From PUMD01 sp964599275 (lineage in GTDB: Bacteria > Bacillota > Sulfobacillia > SLMV01): DNA of 5,486 nucleotides. The notes beneath the pieces are model-generated. The model did not search any database, was not told the DNA's origin, and saw nothing but the letters and a program-made list of their open reading frames with translations. The DNA lies in assembly GCA_964599275.1 (NCBI GenBank), contig CAZRFK010000105.1, positions 1 to 5,486 on the forward strand, written 5' to 3'. A program made the position numbers and the translations under genes. Positions 1-5,486 of the stretch are shown here, piece after piece; within the stretch, counting starts at the first letter, position 1, and every line of letters begins with the position of its first letter.

Positions 1-1
1 G

Positions 2-29
2 CCAGGTGAAGTCGTAACCTCAACAAGTG
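2..29 (+). CDS. Possible 5' exon tail of the intron-interrupted gene (partial)
   Basis: Of the three forward frames only the one starting at base 2 is open up to the intron, reading PGEVVTSTS plus one base. The other two meet TGA (7-9) and TAA (15-17). It would be the last visible piece of the exon that is joined to the beta-helix coding region after splicing. Nine codons are too few to prove coding. The Ser/Thr-rich, charge-poor composition would suit a linker in an exported protein, which is inference. The start of the gene, any signal peptide and the promoter would lie left of the window. Confidence 0.3.
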
Positions 30-378
30 GTGCGGGGCTCCCAAAAAGGATGCTATGGCCAGACAACGAACCCACGATAGAAGCCTGATGACAGAGTACA
101 TTCCCGTTGCGGTTGGGGATGTATCCCTTCCCAGGGAGAGGAGAAGGTGTGAGAAGTCGGCATCTACCTTCTTCGTCATCGGGTACAGTGGGGGCCTAAG
201 GTGTTCAATGATGAGGGGTAGATGGAACGGAACGTCTGAGAGCCGGCAGGTGGAGGGAGGAAGGTTCCTGAGATACCTGCGGGAAGTCAGCGGGTTCATA
301 GTACCGGAGATGGTCTGCCGTTTGTATTCCTGCGGCAACGCGGGGAGAGGATAAAACGGACCGGAGCGAAGGGACCCA

Positions 379-396
379 GTCGGGAACATTCTCGAC
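379..396 (+). other. Domain IV of the group II intron, reduced to a small hairpin
   Basis: GTCGGG (379-384) pairs with CTCGAC (391-396), giving six base pairs with one G-U and a loop of AACATT. It lies directly before domain V, where group II introns normally carry the reverse transcriptase/maturase gene. Nothing is inserted here, so the element has lost, or never carried, its protein. Assigning it to domain IV rather than III rests on its position. Confidence 0.6.
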
Positions 397-399
397 GGA

Positions 400-433
400 A
401 CGCCGTATGAGGTGAAAGCCTCACGTACGGTGT
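400..433 (+). ncRNA. Group II intron domain V (catalytic hairpin)
   Basis: This is the metal-binding catalytic core of the ribozyme. It is exactly 34 nt: bases 400-407 pair with 426-433, C424-G425 bulge out, bases 408-413 pair with 418-423, and the loop 414-417 is GAAA. The catalytic triad is CGC at 401-403, pairing with GTG at 430-432 through a G-U at its centre, instead of the AGC of most IIA and IIB introns. Every element is intact, so the ribozyme is probably active. Confidence 0.94.
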
Positions 434-435
434 GG

Positions 436-482
436 GGCGGGGGAAAGGCCGGAGATGAAATCAAAGGCTTACCTATCGCCAT
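436..482 (+). ncRNA. Group II intron domain VI and 3' splice site
   Basis: Bases 436-440 pair with 476-480, 441-443 with 472-474 and 445-447 with 468-470, with an A-A mismatch (444/471) and a small apical hairpin, GAT/ATC at 454-462. The unpaired A475 sits between two G-U pairs, the usual setting of the branch-point adenosine. Seven bases separate it from the predicted intron end AT (481-482), within the normal 7-8 nt distance. The linker to domain V is only two bases (434-435). Confidence 0.85.
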
Positions 483-2861
483 GATGAGAAAGAGGAAGTG
501 GAAGCCGGAAATCCTGACACACTTATTCTGGATGCCGATGAAGGTAGTCTAATAGTCGTTTTTGACGAAATAATGGATGCCGACCAGAATGCTATCACGT
601 ACACAGATTTGGTTAACACCTACGGCCTGAATCTACAAAATTCCTGGCTTGGCATTGCTCAAACGAAAGAGGGTGAACAGGCCATTGAATATTCTTTTTC
701 TGATCTTTATGAGGGCGGAATAGCAGTTAACGAACAGAACCAGACTGTGACATTTCCGCTTCAGAGTATGATGGATCTGTTTGCTGCTGCCGAGGGGCAA
801 CCCATGCTTACTTCATCACACGACGTGATAGGTGTTGCACTGGTTGGTGAACAGCAAGGACTTGTGGCATGGGAGATATTCGATACCGTGCAGTTTTCAG
901 CAGCTGATAAGGCGCCAAACATGACATCGCTGATCGCAGCGTACCTGGCAGTCAATGATGTCTTTTCTGAACCAGTTGTACAAGGTGCTGACCTGATAGG
1001 GGACGTTCTGGCTGACGCGGGTATTTTGCCACTGGTTGATACAATTTCAGTTACAGATACCTCTGATGCTTCTGTGGTTGAAGTAACTGATGGAGAAGGG
1101 TCTACATCTTCGATTGGAATGGCTGAAGTGACCTTTGAGATCAGCAGCGGTCCGATAACAGATGTCTTTACTGTGGAAGTAGACGTGACATTTTCGGAGT
1201 TGTTTGCCGATGGGGAGGTGCGCAATTTCACTCAGGGTACTTCACACAGCACTATCCAGGCGGCCATTGATGCAGCTGATCCTGGTGATGCGTTATACGT
1301 GGGTGCTGGGAGCTACCCCGAGTCGGTAACGGTCAATGTGGAGGACCTCGAAATTGTTGGTGCCGGTGCGGATGTGGTCACCGTTGAGCCTGCTGACTAT
1401 GATGTCGGGTTTGACGTACAGGTAAATAGTGTCCACATTACCGCGTTCGAGGTCACGGGTGATGGCCGACCCATTCATCTGAGCACGGATATCGCAGACG
1501 GCATCGTCGCTATCATTGATAACACTCTCAGATGCACCTCGGATCACTATGAGGGGATTCTTGTCGACGGAGACGTACACAATAGTGACATTATTTTAGA
1601 AGCCAATGTCATTGAGGCGGGAGATGAGGGGATTTTCGTCGCCGGGAACATGGAAAGTAGTGAGGTAACCGTCAGGGATAACACCATTGATGCAAGGTCT
1701 GAGGGTTTTCGGTGGCGAAGATATCGAGATCTAGATGATAGTACGTTGGTGATCAGAAGCAACACTTTCGTGTCCGAGAACGCTGCTGGGCTCTCCTTCC
1801 ATTTCTCTGCGAATTTCACCGCATCAATCATCATGATTGAGGACAACACGATCACCGCAGACTCGGACGGGATCTCCATGAGGAGTGTCATCGACGACAC
1901 GGAAGTGACGATTGCAGATAATACCATCACCTCAGAAGATTATGTCGGGCTGCAGTTCGGTGTTTTTACCGGTAGCACAGTGAACATTGAGGGTAATCAT
2001 ATCACTGCTCCTCAAGATGACGGAGTCAATTTCAGTGACATTGGTAACACTGTACTGAATTTCCAAGATAACATCATCAATTCCCTTTACACGGGGATGC
2101 GTTTCAACGGTGACATTGAGCTAGGTAGTGAAGTGACCATTATTGACAACGATATCACATCAAATAGTGAAATGGGAGTCAGTTTCCGCGATGCTGTGGA
2201 TCATAGTGAAGTGACCATCGCAGCTAACACAATCAATGCAGCTGATGAGGGAGTTTACCTCCGCGACATTCTGCACGGTGAAGTGACAGTTAACGATAAC
2301 GTCATTGAAGCAGGCGATGAGGGAGTTCGCTTTGAGTTTCGCTGGGATTACAGGGTGCTCGGCAGCACAGTATCAATTAGAGGTAATGAAATAACCGGCA
2401 GCACAGAAGGTATGATGTTCGGTAATGTTCAGGACTCTACAGATGCACCGACGGTCCTGACTTTAAAGGACAACACACTTGAAGGAAACTCACGCGGAGT
2501 GGTCTTTTACCAGGTAGATCTCATCAATGAAACTTCACAGATACAGATCACCGGGAATGATTTTATTGACAACCTGGGTGCTGGTCTTGGCTTTGAAGAT
2601 CTAGGTGATCATTATACTGACAGCATCCTCAGTATGGGTGATGCCCAGTTAAATGTGTCCACCAACAGATTTGACGGTAACTCTATGGGAGTTACCAACA
2701 GCACCGGAGGCGACGTTGTGGACGCCCGCGAAAACTGGTGGGGTGACTCCAGCGGTCCAACCCATGCAGAAAATCCTGATGGAACTGGAGATGGAGTCTC
2801 TGACCATGTCATATACGAACCCTGGTATGTGGATGAGCAGATGACGGAGCTGTCTGAGTAA
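483..2861 (+). CDS. Secreted-type right-handed parallel beta-helix protein, 3' exon (5' end missing)
   Basis: This is a 792-codon open frame starting at the intron's 3' splice site (DEKEEVEAGNPDTL...) and ending at TAA 2859. Residues coded by about 483-1225 form a Thr/Val/Asp-rich, beta-strand-like region that I do not recognise. The frame then enters a pectate-lyase/NosD-like solenoid at about 1230 with the family opening TIQAAIDAADPGD...YVGAGSYPESV. Roughly a dozen coils of 22-30 residues follow, with the pattern VTIxDNTI...GVxF, closing with the family motif ENWWGDSSGP (near 2730-2759) and PWY near the C terminus. Such proteins are usually exported and bind or cleave polysaccharides, or act as surface spacers. 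No catalytic triad is evident, so enzyme activity is not claimed. There is no LPXTG motif, S-layer homology domain or C-terminal membrane segment; a signal peptide would have to be upstream of the intron. GTG at 498 and ATG at 570 are in frame but lack a good ribosome site and a signal sequence, so I regard the gene as interrupted, not as starting here. The protein is strongly acidic, with only four lysines and one cysteine. Confidence 0.85.
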   Translation, partial: DEKEEVEAGNPDTLILDADEGSLIVVFDEIMDADQNAITYTDLVNTYGLNLQNSWLGIAQTKEGEQAIEYSFSDLYEGGIAVNEQNQTVTFPLQSMMDLFAAAEGQPMLTSSHDVIGVALVGEQQGLVAWEIFDTVQFSAADKAPNMTSLIAAYLAVNDVFSEPVVQGADLIGDVLADAGILPLVDTISVTDTSDASVVEVTDGEGSTSSIGMAEVTFEISSGPITDVFTVEVDVTFSELFADGEVRNFTQGTSHSTIQAAIDAADPGDALYVGAGSYPESVTVNVEDLEIVGAGADVVTVEPADYDVGFDVQVNSVHITAFEVTGDGRPIHLSTDIADGIVAIIDNTLRCTSDHYEGILVDGDVHNSDIILEANVIEAGDEGIFVAGNMESSEVTVRDNTIDARSEGFRWRRYRDLDDSTLVIRSNTFVSENAAGLSFHFSANFTASIIMIEDNTITADSDGISMRSVIDDTEVTIADNTITSEDYVGLQFGVFTGSTVNIEGNHITAPQDDGVNFSDIGNTVLNFQDNIINSLYTGMRFNGDIELGSEVTIIDNDITSNSEMGVSFRDAVDHSEVTIAANTINAADEGVYLRDILHGEVTVNDNVIEAGDEGVRFEFRWDYRVLGSTVSIRGNEITGSTEGMMFGNVQDSTDAPTVLTLKDNTLEGNSRGVVFYQVDLINETSQIQITGNDFIDNLGAGLGFEDLGDHYTDSILSMGDAQLNVSTNRFDGNSMGVTNSTGGDVVDARENWWGDSSGPTHAENPDGTGDGVSDHVIYEPWYVDEQMTELSE
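1608..2724 (+). repeat. Tandem beta-helix coil repeats within the coding region
   Basis: Degenerate repeats of about 72-90 bp each encode one helical turn, with an Asn-Asn/Asn-Thr-Ile ladder and a Gly-Val/Ile-x-Phe strand. Some are close to identical. VIEAGDEG is encoded at both 1608-1631 and 2301-2324, and SEVTI-type strands recur near 1662, 1902, 2130, 2208 and 2280. Silent differences between copies show that these are old duplications and not a recent expansion. Confidence 0.7.
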
Positions 2862-2883
2862 CAGGGAGCTGGGATTTGAAATG

Positions 2884-2909
2884 AGGGCCTCCATACTTAT
2901 GGGGGCCCT
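2884..2909 (+). terminator. Hairpin terminator candidate after the beta-helix gene
   Basis: Eleven continuous base pairs (2884-2894 with 2899-2909, one G-U) with an ACTT loop lie 22 bases after the stop codon. The stem is strong and G+C-rich, but only two thymines follow (2909-2910). It may be a terminator that works without a U-tract, or an mRNA 3'-end stabiliser. Confidence 0.55.
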
Positions 2910-3042
2910 TACAGTGAAATGGTTCGGTGGTTGGGTTGGAGTGACCCTTAACTCACTTAAGCCTGTTTGATTGCAGTTATGGGAGCCACAATTTGCGTCA
3001 AAATTCCCATCGTATCGAGCTTTTGATCTCAAATGTTTCATG

Positions 3043-3060
3043 ATCACCCCGAGGGGTGAT
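3043..3060. other. Inverted repeat / hairpin
   Basis: ATCACCC (3043-3049) pairs perfectly with GGGTGAT (3054-3060) around a CGAG loop. Bases 3039-3042 can add four more pairs with 3061-3064, two of them G-U. TTTTGA (3021-3026) and TCAAAA (3065-3070) form an outer inverted repeat. There is no U-tract close to the stem on either strand, so a terminator role is uncertain; it could be a protein-binding site or part of a structured RNA. Confidence 0.5.
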
Positions 3061-3109
3061 TGTGTCAAAACTCAGTAAACTCTAGACAGGATTATGTTGC
3101 TAAAAGAAG

Positions 3110-3128
3110 TGGAGCGTCAAGCGCTCCA
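3110..3128. other. Inverted repeat / hairpin
   Basis: TGGAGCG (3110-3116) pairs with CGCTCCA (3122-3128) around a five-base loop. Read on the minus strand it is followed by CTTCTTTTA, a loose U-rich tail. It could therefore end a minus-strand transcript, though no minus-strand gene is visible to its right within the gap. Confidence 0.4.
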
Positions 3129-3430
3129 GCGTGATTCATACAGTTTCATAACATAGTCTGCACTACAGCCGAAGGCGTAAAGAACATGAGATGGCTTATT
3201 CCTAACCGGGGTAAATCTCTAAAAAGAATGGAGAGGTCCAATTGACCTTATCGTCGCGCTGCTGATCTTTCGATGGTGAAGAATGAGGACGACAGAGCCC
3301 ATGGTGCGATATGGACCTGGATTCAGAGAGGCAGCTCAATGCAATTTGAGCTTTACTGAAACCAGTTAAAAGGGTCAATAAGGAGATCTTGAAGTATCTG
3401 AATGTGTTGACTGTGACTAAATCATTTCAG

Positions 3431-3450
3431 CAGGTGTGACAGACAGGTGT
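3431..3450. repeat. Short direct repeat CAGGTGT, 13-bp period
   Basis: CAGGTGT occurs at 3431-3437 and 3444-3450. The overlapping TGACA (3437-3441) and TGTCA (3448-3452) form an inverted pair. The arrangement is operator-like and lies just before an AT-rich stretch, but no gene starts nearby, so its meaning is unclear. Confidence 0.3.
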
Positions 3451-3907
3451 CATACCCCTGTGATTAAATAAAAATGAAATCATATTATGTGCCGACAATC
3501 TCATGTCTTATGGAGGGTTCTGAACTCGAATCTTGAAATTAATTAGTCCAGGTAAGGATAAATCAGCCAGAAGTAGTACCAGTTTTTGAGTAGTTGTCTG
3601 GACAAAGAGATCTGGTAGACATTTTGATTCTGGTGGTATTGTAACGTAAATAAAATAAAAAATTTATATTCGAGGGTAGATGGTAGACTCAACCGAGCGA
3701 CCTTTAGAAATTGGCCAGGAGAGTAGGGAACTTCACCGGACTACGAAAATTTGTTGTCACCCATTCAACACAACCTGAAACAGTGCATCAGGCCGCAATT
3801 TTTTTGTGAGTATCGCTGCATCTGTCACCACGCGAGGATTGGTAATCTGGCAGATGGACAAGTGTTCGGACTGTTTCAACATTTCCGGTGCACCCGTTGC
3901 ATCTGAT

Positions 3908-3914
3908 GGGGGGG
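3908..3914 (+). promoter_or_regulatory. Unusual G-tract ribosome binding site
   Basis: Seven consecutive G residues end four bases before ATG 3919 and are the only Shine-Dalgarno-like sequence for the regulator gene. An in-frame TGA at 3904-3906 rules out an earlier start. The homopolymer is a poor match to AGGAGG and suggests weak translation. Confidence 0.45.
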
Positions 3915-3918
3915 CAAA

Positions 3919-5208
3919 ATGCATCTGGATTCTGAGAAGCAAGAATTGATACAAAAAAAGCCTGACTGCAGCAGGCAAGGAAGCAGCTGTCTTGAGATTT
4001 TCACCCTGGGAAGGTTCGTGGTCAGACATCAGGATATGGTTCTGACTGAGCAGGCCATGAGAAAGAAAAAGCTGTGGAGTTTGTTTACATACTTTCTTAG
4101 AAATGAGGACAAGCCCATTCCCTCTGCGACTATAATCGACGCTTTATGGCCGGAGGGGAAAAATGCTGATCCCAGGGGAGCGCTGCATGATGTTGTTTAT
4201 CGGTTAAGAAACCTGTTTCGAAAACTTCCTTCCGATGATCTTATTGAGCTAGAGTCCTCGCAGAGCAGCTACCGGTTCAAACTGCCAGATGAGTCATGGT
4301 GGGATGCTGATGTTTTTGTTGAACTTTCGCAGAGAGCACAGGCCCAACACGAAAATGAATCTGGTGCTGCCATCGATACGTACCGGGAAGCTCTGTCAAT
4401 CTACGAGGGGCATTACCTGCCAGAGTGGCCGCATGCCTCATGGGTTGTGCCCAACAGACAGTATTATCGGAGGGTTTATGTGAGCAATCTCCTCGGGCTG
4501 GTGGAGCTTCTTTCTGGTTTTAGCAGATATGATGAGATAGTTGAAATGTGCGAGGAGACCTTCATGGTGGATTCACTTTTGGAGACAGAGGAGCTTCATT
4601 GCTATTACATGGAGGCCCTTGCAAAGCAGGGGCAGGTAAAAGATGCTCTCCAGCATTATAAGTGGATATCAGAACGCCTTAGGGGAGAGTATGAAGTAGA
4701 GCCGTCCGACTCCCTACAGAATATGTATGAGCTGATCAAGACAGACAGAGAAGCGGTGGAGTCGGAAAATCTGGACATGGATGTGGCGTCAGTTCAGAAC
4801 CGGTTGAAGGACCCAGGAGATATTCAGGAGGCGTTTCTCTGTGACCGGGAGGGATTTCGCAATCTTTACGAGCTGGAACTTCGCAGAAGTGAGAGGGCGG
4901 CATATGATGCATTCCTGGCTATTTTCACAATCACTGAATCCGGAGGACAACCTCCGAAAAGACACCCTCTGAACGGGGCTATGACCGTGTTGAAGGAAGT
5001 TCTGGTCACTAATTTGAGAAAAGGTGATGCCGTGTGCAGGTGGAATGAGGCTCAGTTTCTGGTCCTGCTGCCCGGATCCGGTCCGGAGGATGCAGCGAGC
5101 TGCCTGAGCAGAATAGAGAATGAGTTCAGCCGTCTGGGTGAACAGTTCGATGTTGTTCTGACGAGTGCTTTTGACTCAGTGCAGTTACCTTCAGAGGAAC
5201 TCCCCTGA
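3919..5208 (+). CDS. SARP/BTAD-family transcriptional regulator with degenerate GGDEF-like C terminus
   Basis: This is a predicted cytoplasmic DNA-binding regulator of 429 residues. Residues 25-118 form an OmpR/SARP-type winged helix opening with LEIFTLGRF and containing the recognition-helix region ALHDVVYRLRNLFRK. Residues 129-275 are a bacterial transcriptional activator domain (BTAD) of helical, TPR-like repeats, from WWDADVF to the end of NMYELIKTD. Residues 305-420 (FLCDREGF...ELRRSERAAYDAFLAIFTI...LRKGDAVCRWNEAQFLVLLPG) follow the layout of a GGDEF domain, but WNEAQF (375-380) replaces the catalytic GGDEF, so cyclic-di-GMP synthesis is not expected. No receiver domain or membrane segment is present. 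The protein is shorter than AfsR-type SARPs and lacks an NB-ARC ATPase. The start at ATG 3919 is the only one upstream of the winged helix. It stands alone, with about 1 kb of non-coding DNA before it and its own terminator after it. The family assignment is firm; the targets and signal are unknown. Confidence 0.88.
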   Translation: MHLDSEKQELIQKKPDCSRQGSSCLEIFTLGRFVVRHQDMVLTEQAMRKKKLWSLFTYFLRNEDKPIPSATIIDALWPEGKNADPRGALHDVVYRLRNLFRKLPSDDLIELESSQSSYRFKLPDESWWDADVFVELSQRAQAQHENESGAAIDTYREALSIYEGHYLPEWPHASWVVPNRQYYRRVYVSNLLGLVELLSGFSRYDEIVEMCEETFMVDSLLETEELHCYYMEALAKQGQVKDALQHYKWISERLRGEYEVEPSDSLQNMYELIKTDREAVESENLDMDVASVQNRLKDPGDIQEAFLCDREGFRNLYELELRRSERAAYDAFLAIFTITESGGQPPKRHPLNGAMTVLKEVLVTNLRKGDAVCRWNEAQFLVLLPGSGPEDAASCLSRIENEFSRLGEQFDVVLTSAFDSVQLPSEELP

Positions 5209-5270
5209 AGATAAGTCTGGTTTTAATTTTTAGTTATAATAGATAGATTATAGTAGGTAGAGTTTTCTTT

Positions 5271-5299
5271 CCTCGCAGCTGAGTTTGCGGGGATTTTTT
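5271..5299 (+). terminator. Rho-independent terminator of the SARP-type gene
   Basis: CCTCGCA (5271-5277) pairs with TGCGGGG (5286-5292) around an eight-base loop, with one T-G pair. It is followed at once by ATTTTTT (5293-5299). It lies 62 bases after the regulator's stop codon and has a U-tract only on the plus strand, so it ends that transcript and would not serve a minus-strand gene. Confidence 0.87.
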
Positions 5300-5314
5300 C
5301 TTGTAAGCAATTAT

Positions 5315-5486
5315 TTACTTACCTGCTTCGACATCCATCCGTTGAATTCGCCTACTCAATTTCAAAATCTGAGCGCTATCTGAGAGCAGTCTGAGATTCA
5401 TCTGAGACCGGTGTGTTGTACTTAGTACTGTAATGAGAATTGTATCATCCTTTGCTGTTTTCAATGCCGTAGATGTTTTCAAGAAT
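5315..5486 (-). CDS. Possible C-terminal end of a minus-strand gene (partial)
   Basis: One minus-strand frame is open from the right edge to TAA at 5317-5315, giving 56 residues (FLKTSTALKTAK...RIQRMDVEAGK). I do not recognise it. A convergent gene would fit the plus-strand terminator between it and the regulator. However, an open frame of this length can occur by chance, no minus-strand terminator is visible, and the 11-bp repeat array lies inside it. A competing plus-strand frame from ATG 5433 also runs off the edge without a ribosome site. Confidence 0.33.
   Translation of the reverse strand, partial: FLKTSTALKTAKDDTILITVLSTTHRSQMNLRLLSDSAQILKLSRRIQRMDVEAGK
5368..5407 (+). promoter_or_regulatory. 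Four TCTGAG direct repeats at exact 11-bp spacing (candidate SARP operator)
   Basis: TCTGAG occurs at 5368, 5379, 5390 and 5401, each exactly 11 bp from the last; three of the four extend to TCTGAGA. SARP regulators such as ActII-ORF4 and AfsR are known to bind heptameric direct repeats spaced by 11 bp, one helical turn, near the -35 region of target promoters. Downstream, a weak -10-like TGTACT (5417-5422) lies nine bases after the last heptamer, and a better TGTAAT is at 5429-5434. A pseudo-palindrome, GTACTTAGTAC, sits at 5418-5428. Binding by the neighbouring SARP-type protein is inference. If the minus-strand frame is real, the array is within its coding sequence. Confidence 0.5.

Larger units (their letters stand above)
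30..482 (+). ncRNA. Group II intron, complete and lacking an intron-encoded protein
   Basis: This is a self-splicing, potentially mobile ribozyme. It opens with GTGCG (30-34), matching the group II 5' consensus GUGYG, and closes with a canonical domain V (400-433) and a domain VI with bulged A475, seven bases before a terminal AT. Domain I stems include 97-105/115-123 (9 bp), 142-148/166-172 (7 bp) and 246-251/275-280 (6 bp). The stretch AGTCAGC...CATAGTACC (285-304) resembles the late domain I segment of bacterial introns. A hairpin with a GCAA tetraloop (329-344) is probably domain II or III, and a tiny hairpin at 379-396 takes the place of domain IV. At about 453 nt and with no reverse transcriptase, it is close in size to ORF-less group IIC ribozymes. 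The CGC triad in domain V also favours IIC, but I cannot fix the class. A possible EBS1, CGTTTGT (319-325), can pair with exon bases 23-29 using two G-U pairs; this is weak. Splicing or movement in the cell would probably need a maturase from another intron. A 99-codon frame inside it (55-354) is not a gene. Confidence 0.9.
2910..3907. other. About 1 kb intergenic region with no supported gene
   Basis: Every frame is broken and nothing resembles a known protein, tRNA or rRNA. It contains hairpins at 3043-3060 and 3110-3128, a short direct repeat at 3431-3450, and an AT-rich stretch at about 3643-3670. The AT-rich stretch has promoter-like hexamers (TTGATT at 3624, TAAAAT at 3651, TATATT at 3665) but none with ideal spacing. 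If one of these drives the regulator, its leader would be about 250 nt long. A 16-codon TTG frame at 3389-3439 has AAGGAG (3380-3385) three bases upstream but is too short to call. The region could hold an unrecognised small RNA or a decayed gene. Confidence 0.6.

Noticed and set aside
7..17. Resemblance of GTGAAGTCGTAAC to the 3' end of 16S rRNA
   Set aside because: The match stops after a few bases and the following sequence is intron, not an anti-Shine-Dalgarno tail.
55..354. A 99-codon plus-strand frame inside the intron
   Set aside because: It overlaps structured domain I-III stems, has no reverse-transcriptase motif, and its Arg/Gly-rich composition is that of translated ribozyme RNA.
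761..1930. Long minus-strand frames opposite the beta-helix gene
   Set aside because: They are shadows of the biased Asp/Val/Thr codons of the plus-strand gene; none has a recognisable domain.
2649..3068. A 139-codon minus-strand frame running from the gap into the beta-helix gene
   Set aside because: It overlaps the conserved NWWG end of the real gene, crosses the hairpin at 2884-2909 and shows no domain or ribosome site.
3186..3445. Small plus-strand frames of 16-28 codons in the gap (ATG 3186, ATG 3286, TTG 3389)
   Set aside because: They are too short, have no recognisable peptide type such as a leader or toxin, and only the last has a fair ribosome site.
3757..4029. A 90-codon minus-strand frame overlapping the start of the regulator
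   Set aside because: It overlaps the winged-helix start in antisense and shows no family features.
5235..5240. Perfect TATAAT hexamer after the regulator gene
   Set aside because: There is no -35 element at suitable spacing, and a terminator follows within 40 bases, so an AT-rich coincidence is likelier.

Overview
The window has about 47% G+C by eye and three occupied zones: a group II intron at the left edge, a long gene for a secreted-type parallel beta-helix protein, and, after about 1 kb of non-coding DNA, a SARP/BTAD-type transcriptional regulator. The regulator ends in a degenerate GGDEF-like domain, an arrangement I associate mainly with Clostridia-like Firmicutes. That makes a mid-GC, probably anaerobic firmicute the best guess, but the window has no rRNA or housekeeping gene to fix the taxonomy. 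The beta-helix protein is very acidic and almost lacks lysine, which would suit a saline or alkaline habitat.

Layout. Bases 1-29 are the tail of an upstream exon. Bases 30-482 look like a complete group II intron with no reverse transcriptase gene. It has a GTGCG 5' end, several domain I stems, a tiny domain IV hairpin, a textbook 34-nt domain V (400-433, CGC triad, GAAA loop, two-base bulge) and a domain VI with a bulged adenosine at 475. The open reading frame of the beta-helix protein (483-2861) runs straight out of the 3' splice site without a convincing start codon. It is therefore best read as the 3' exon of a gene whose start lies upstream of the window. A GC-rich hairpin follows at 2884-2909.

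Bases 2910-3907 hold no supported gene, only hairpins, a short direct repeat and AT-rich promoter-like DNA. The SARP-type regulator occupies 3919-5208 and has a strong intrinsic terminator at 5271-5299. To the right is a possible minus-strand gene end (5315-5486). It overlaps four copies of TCTGAG spaced exactly 11 bp apart, the geometry of direct repeats bound by SARP regulators.

How the parts may work together. The intron must be spliced, with a maturase supplied in trans if one is needed, for the beta-helix protein to be made from an upstream start. The consensus splice boundaries leave the two exons one base out of phase, which is the most intriguing detail here. The SARP-type protein may act on the 11-bp repeat array just beyond its own terminator. 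No link between the regulator and the beta-helix gene is shown by the sequence.
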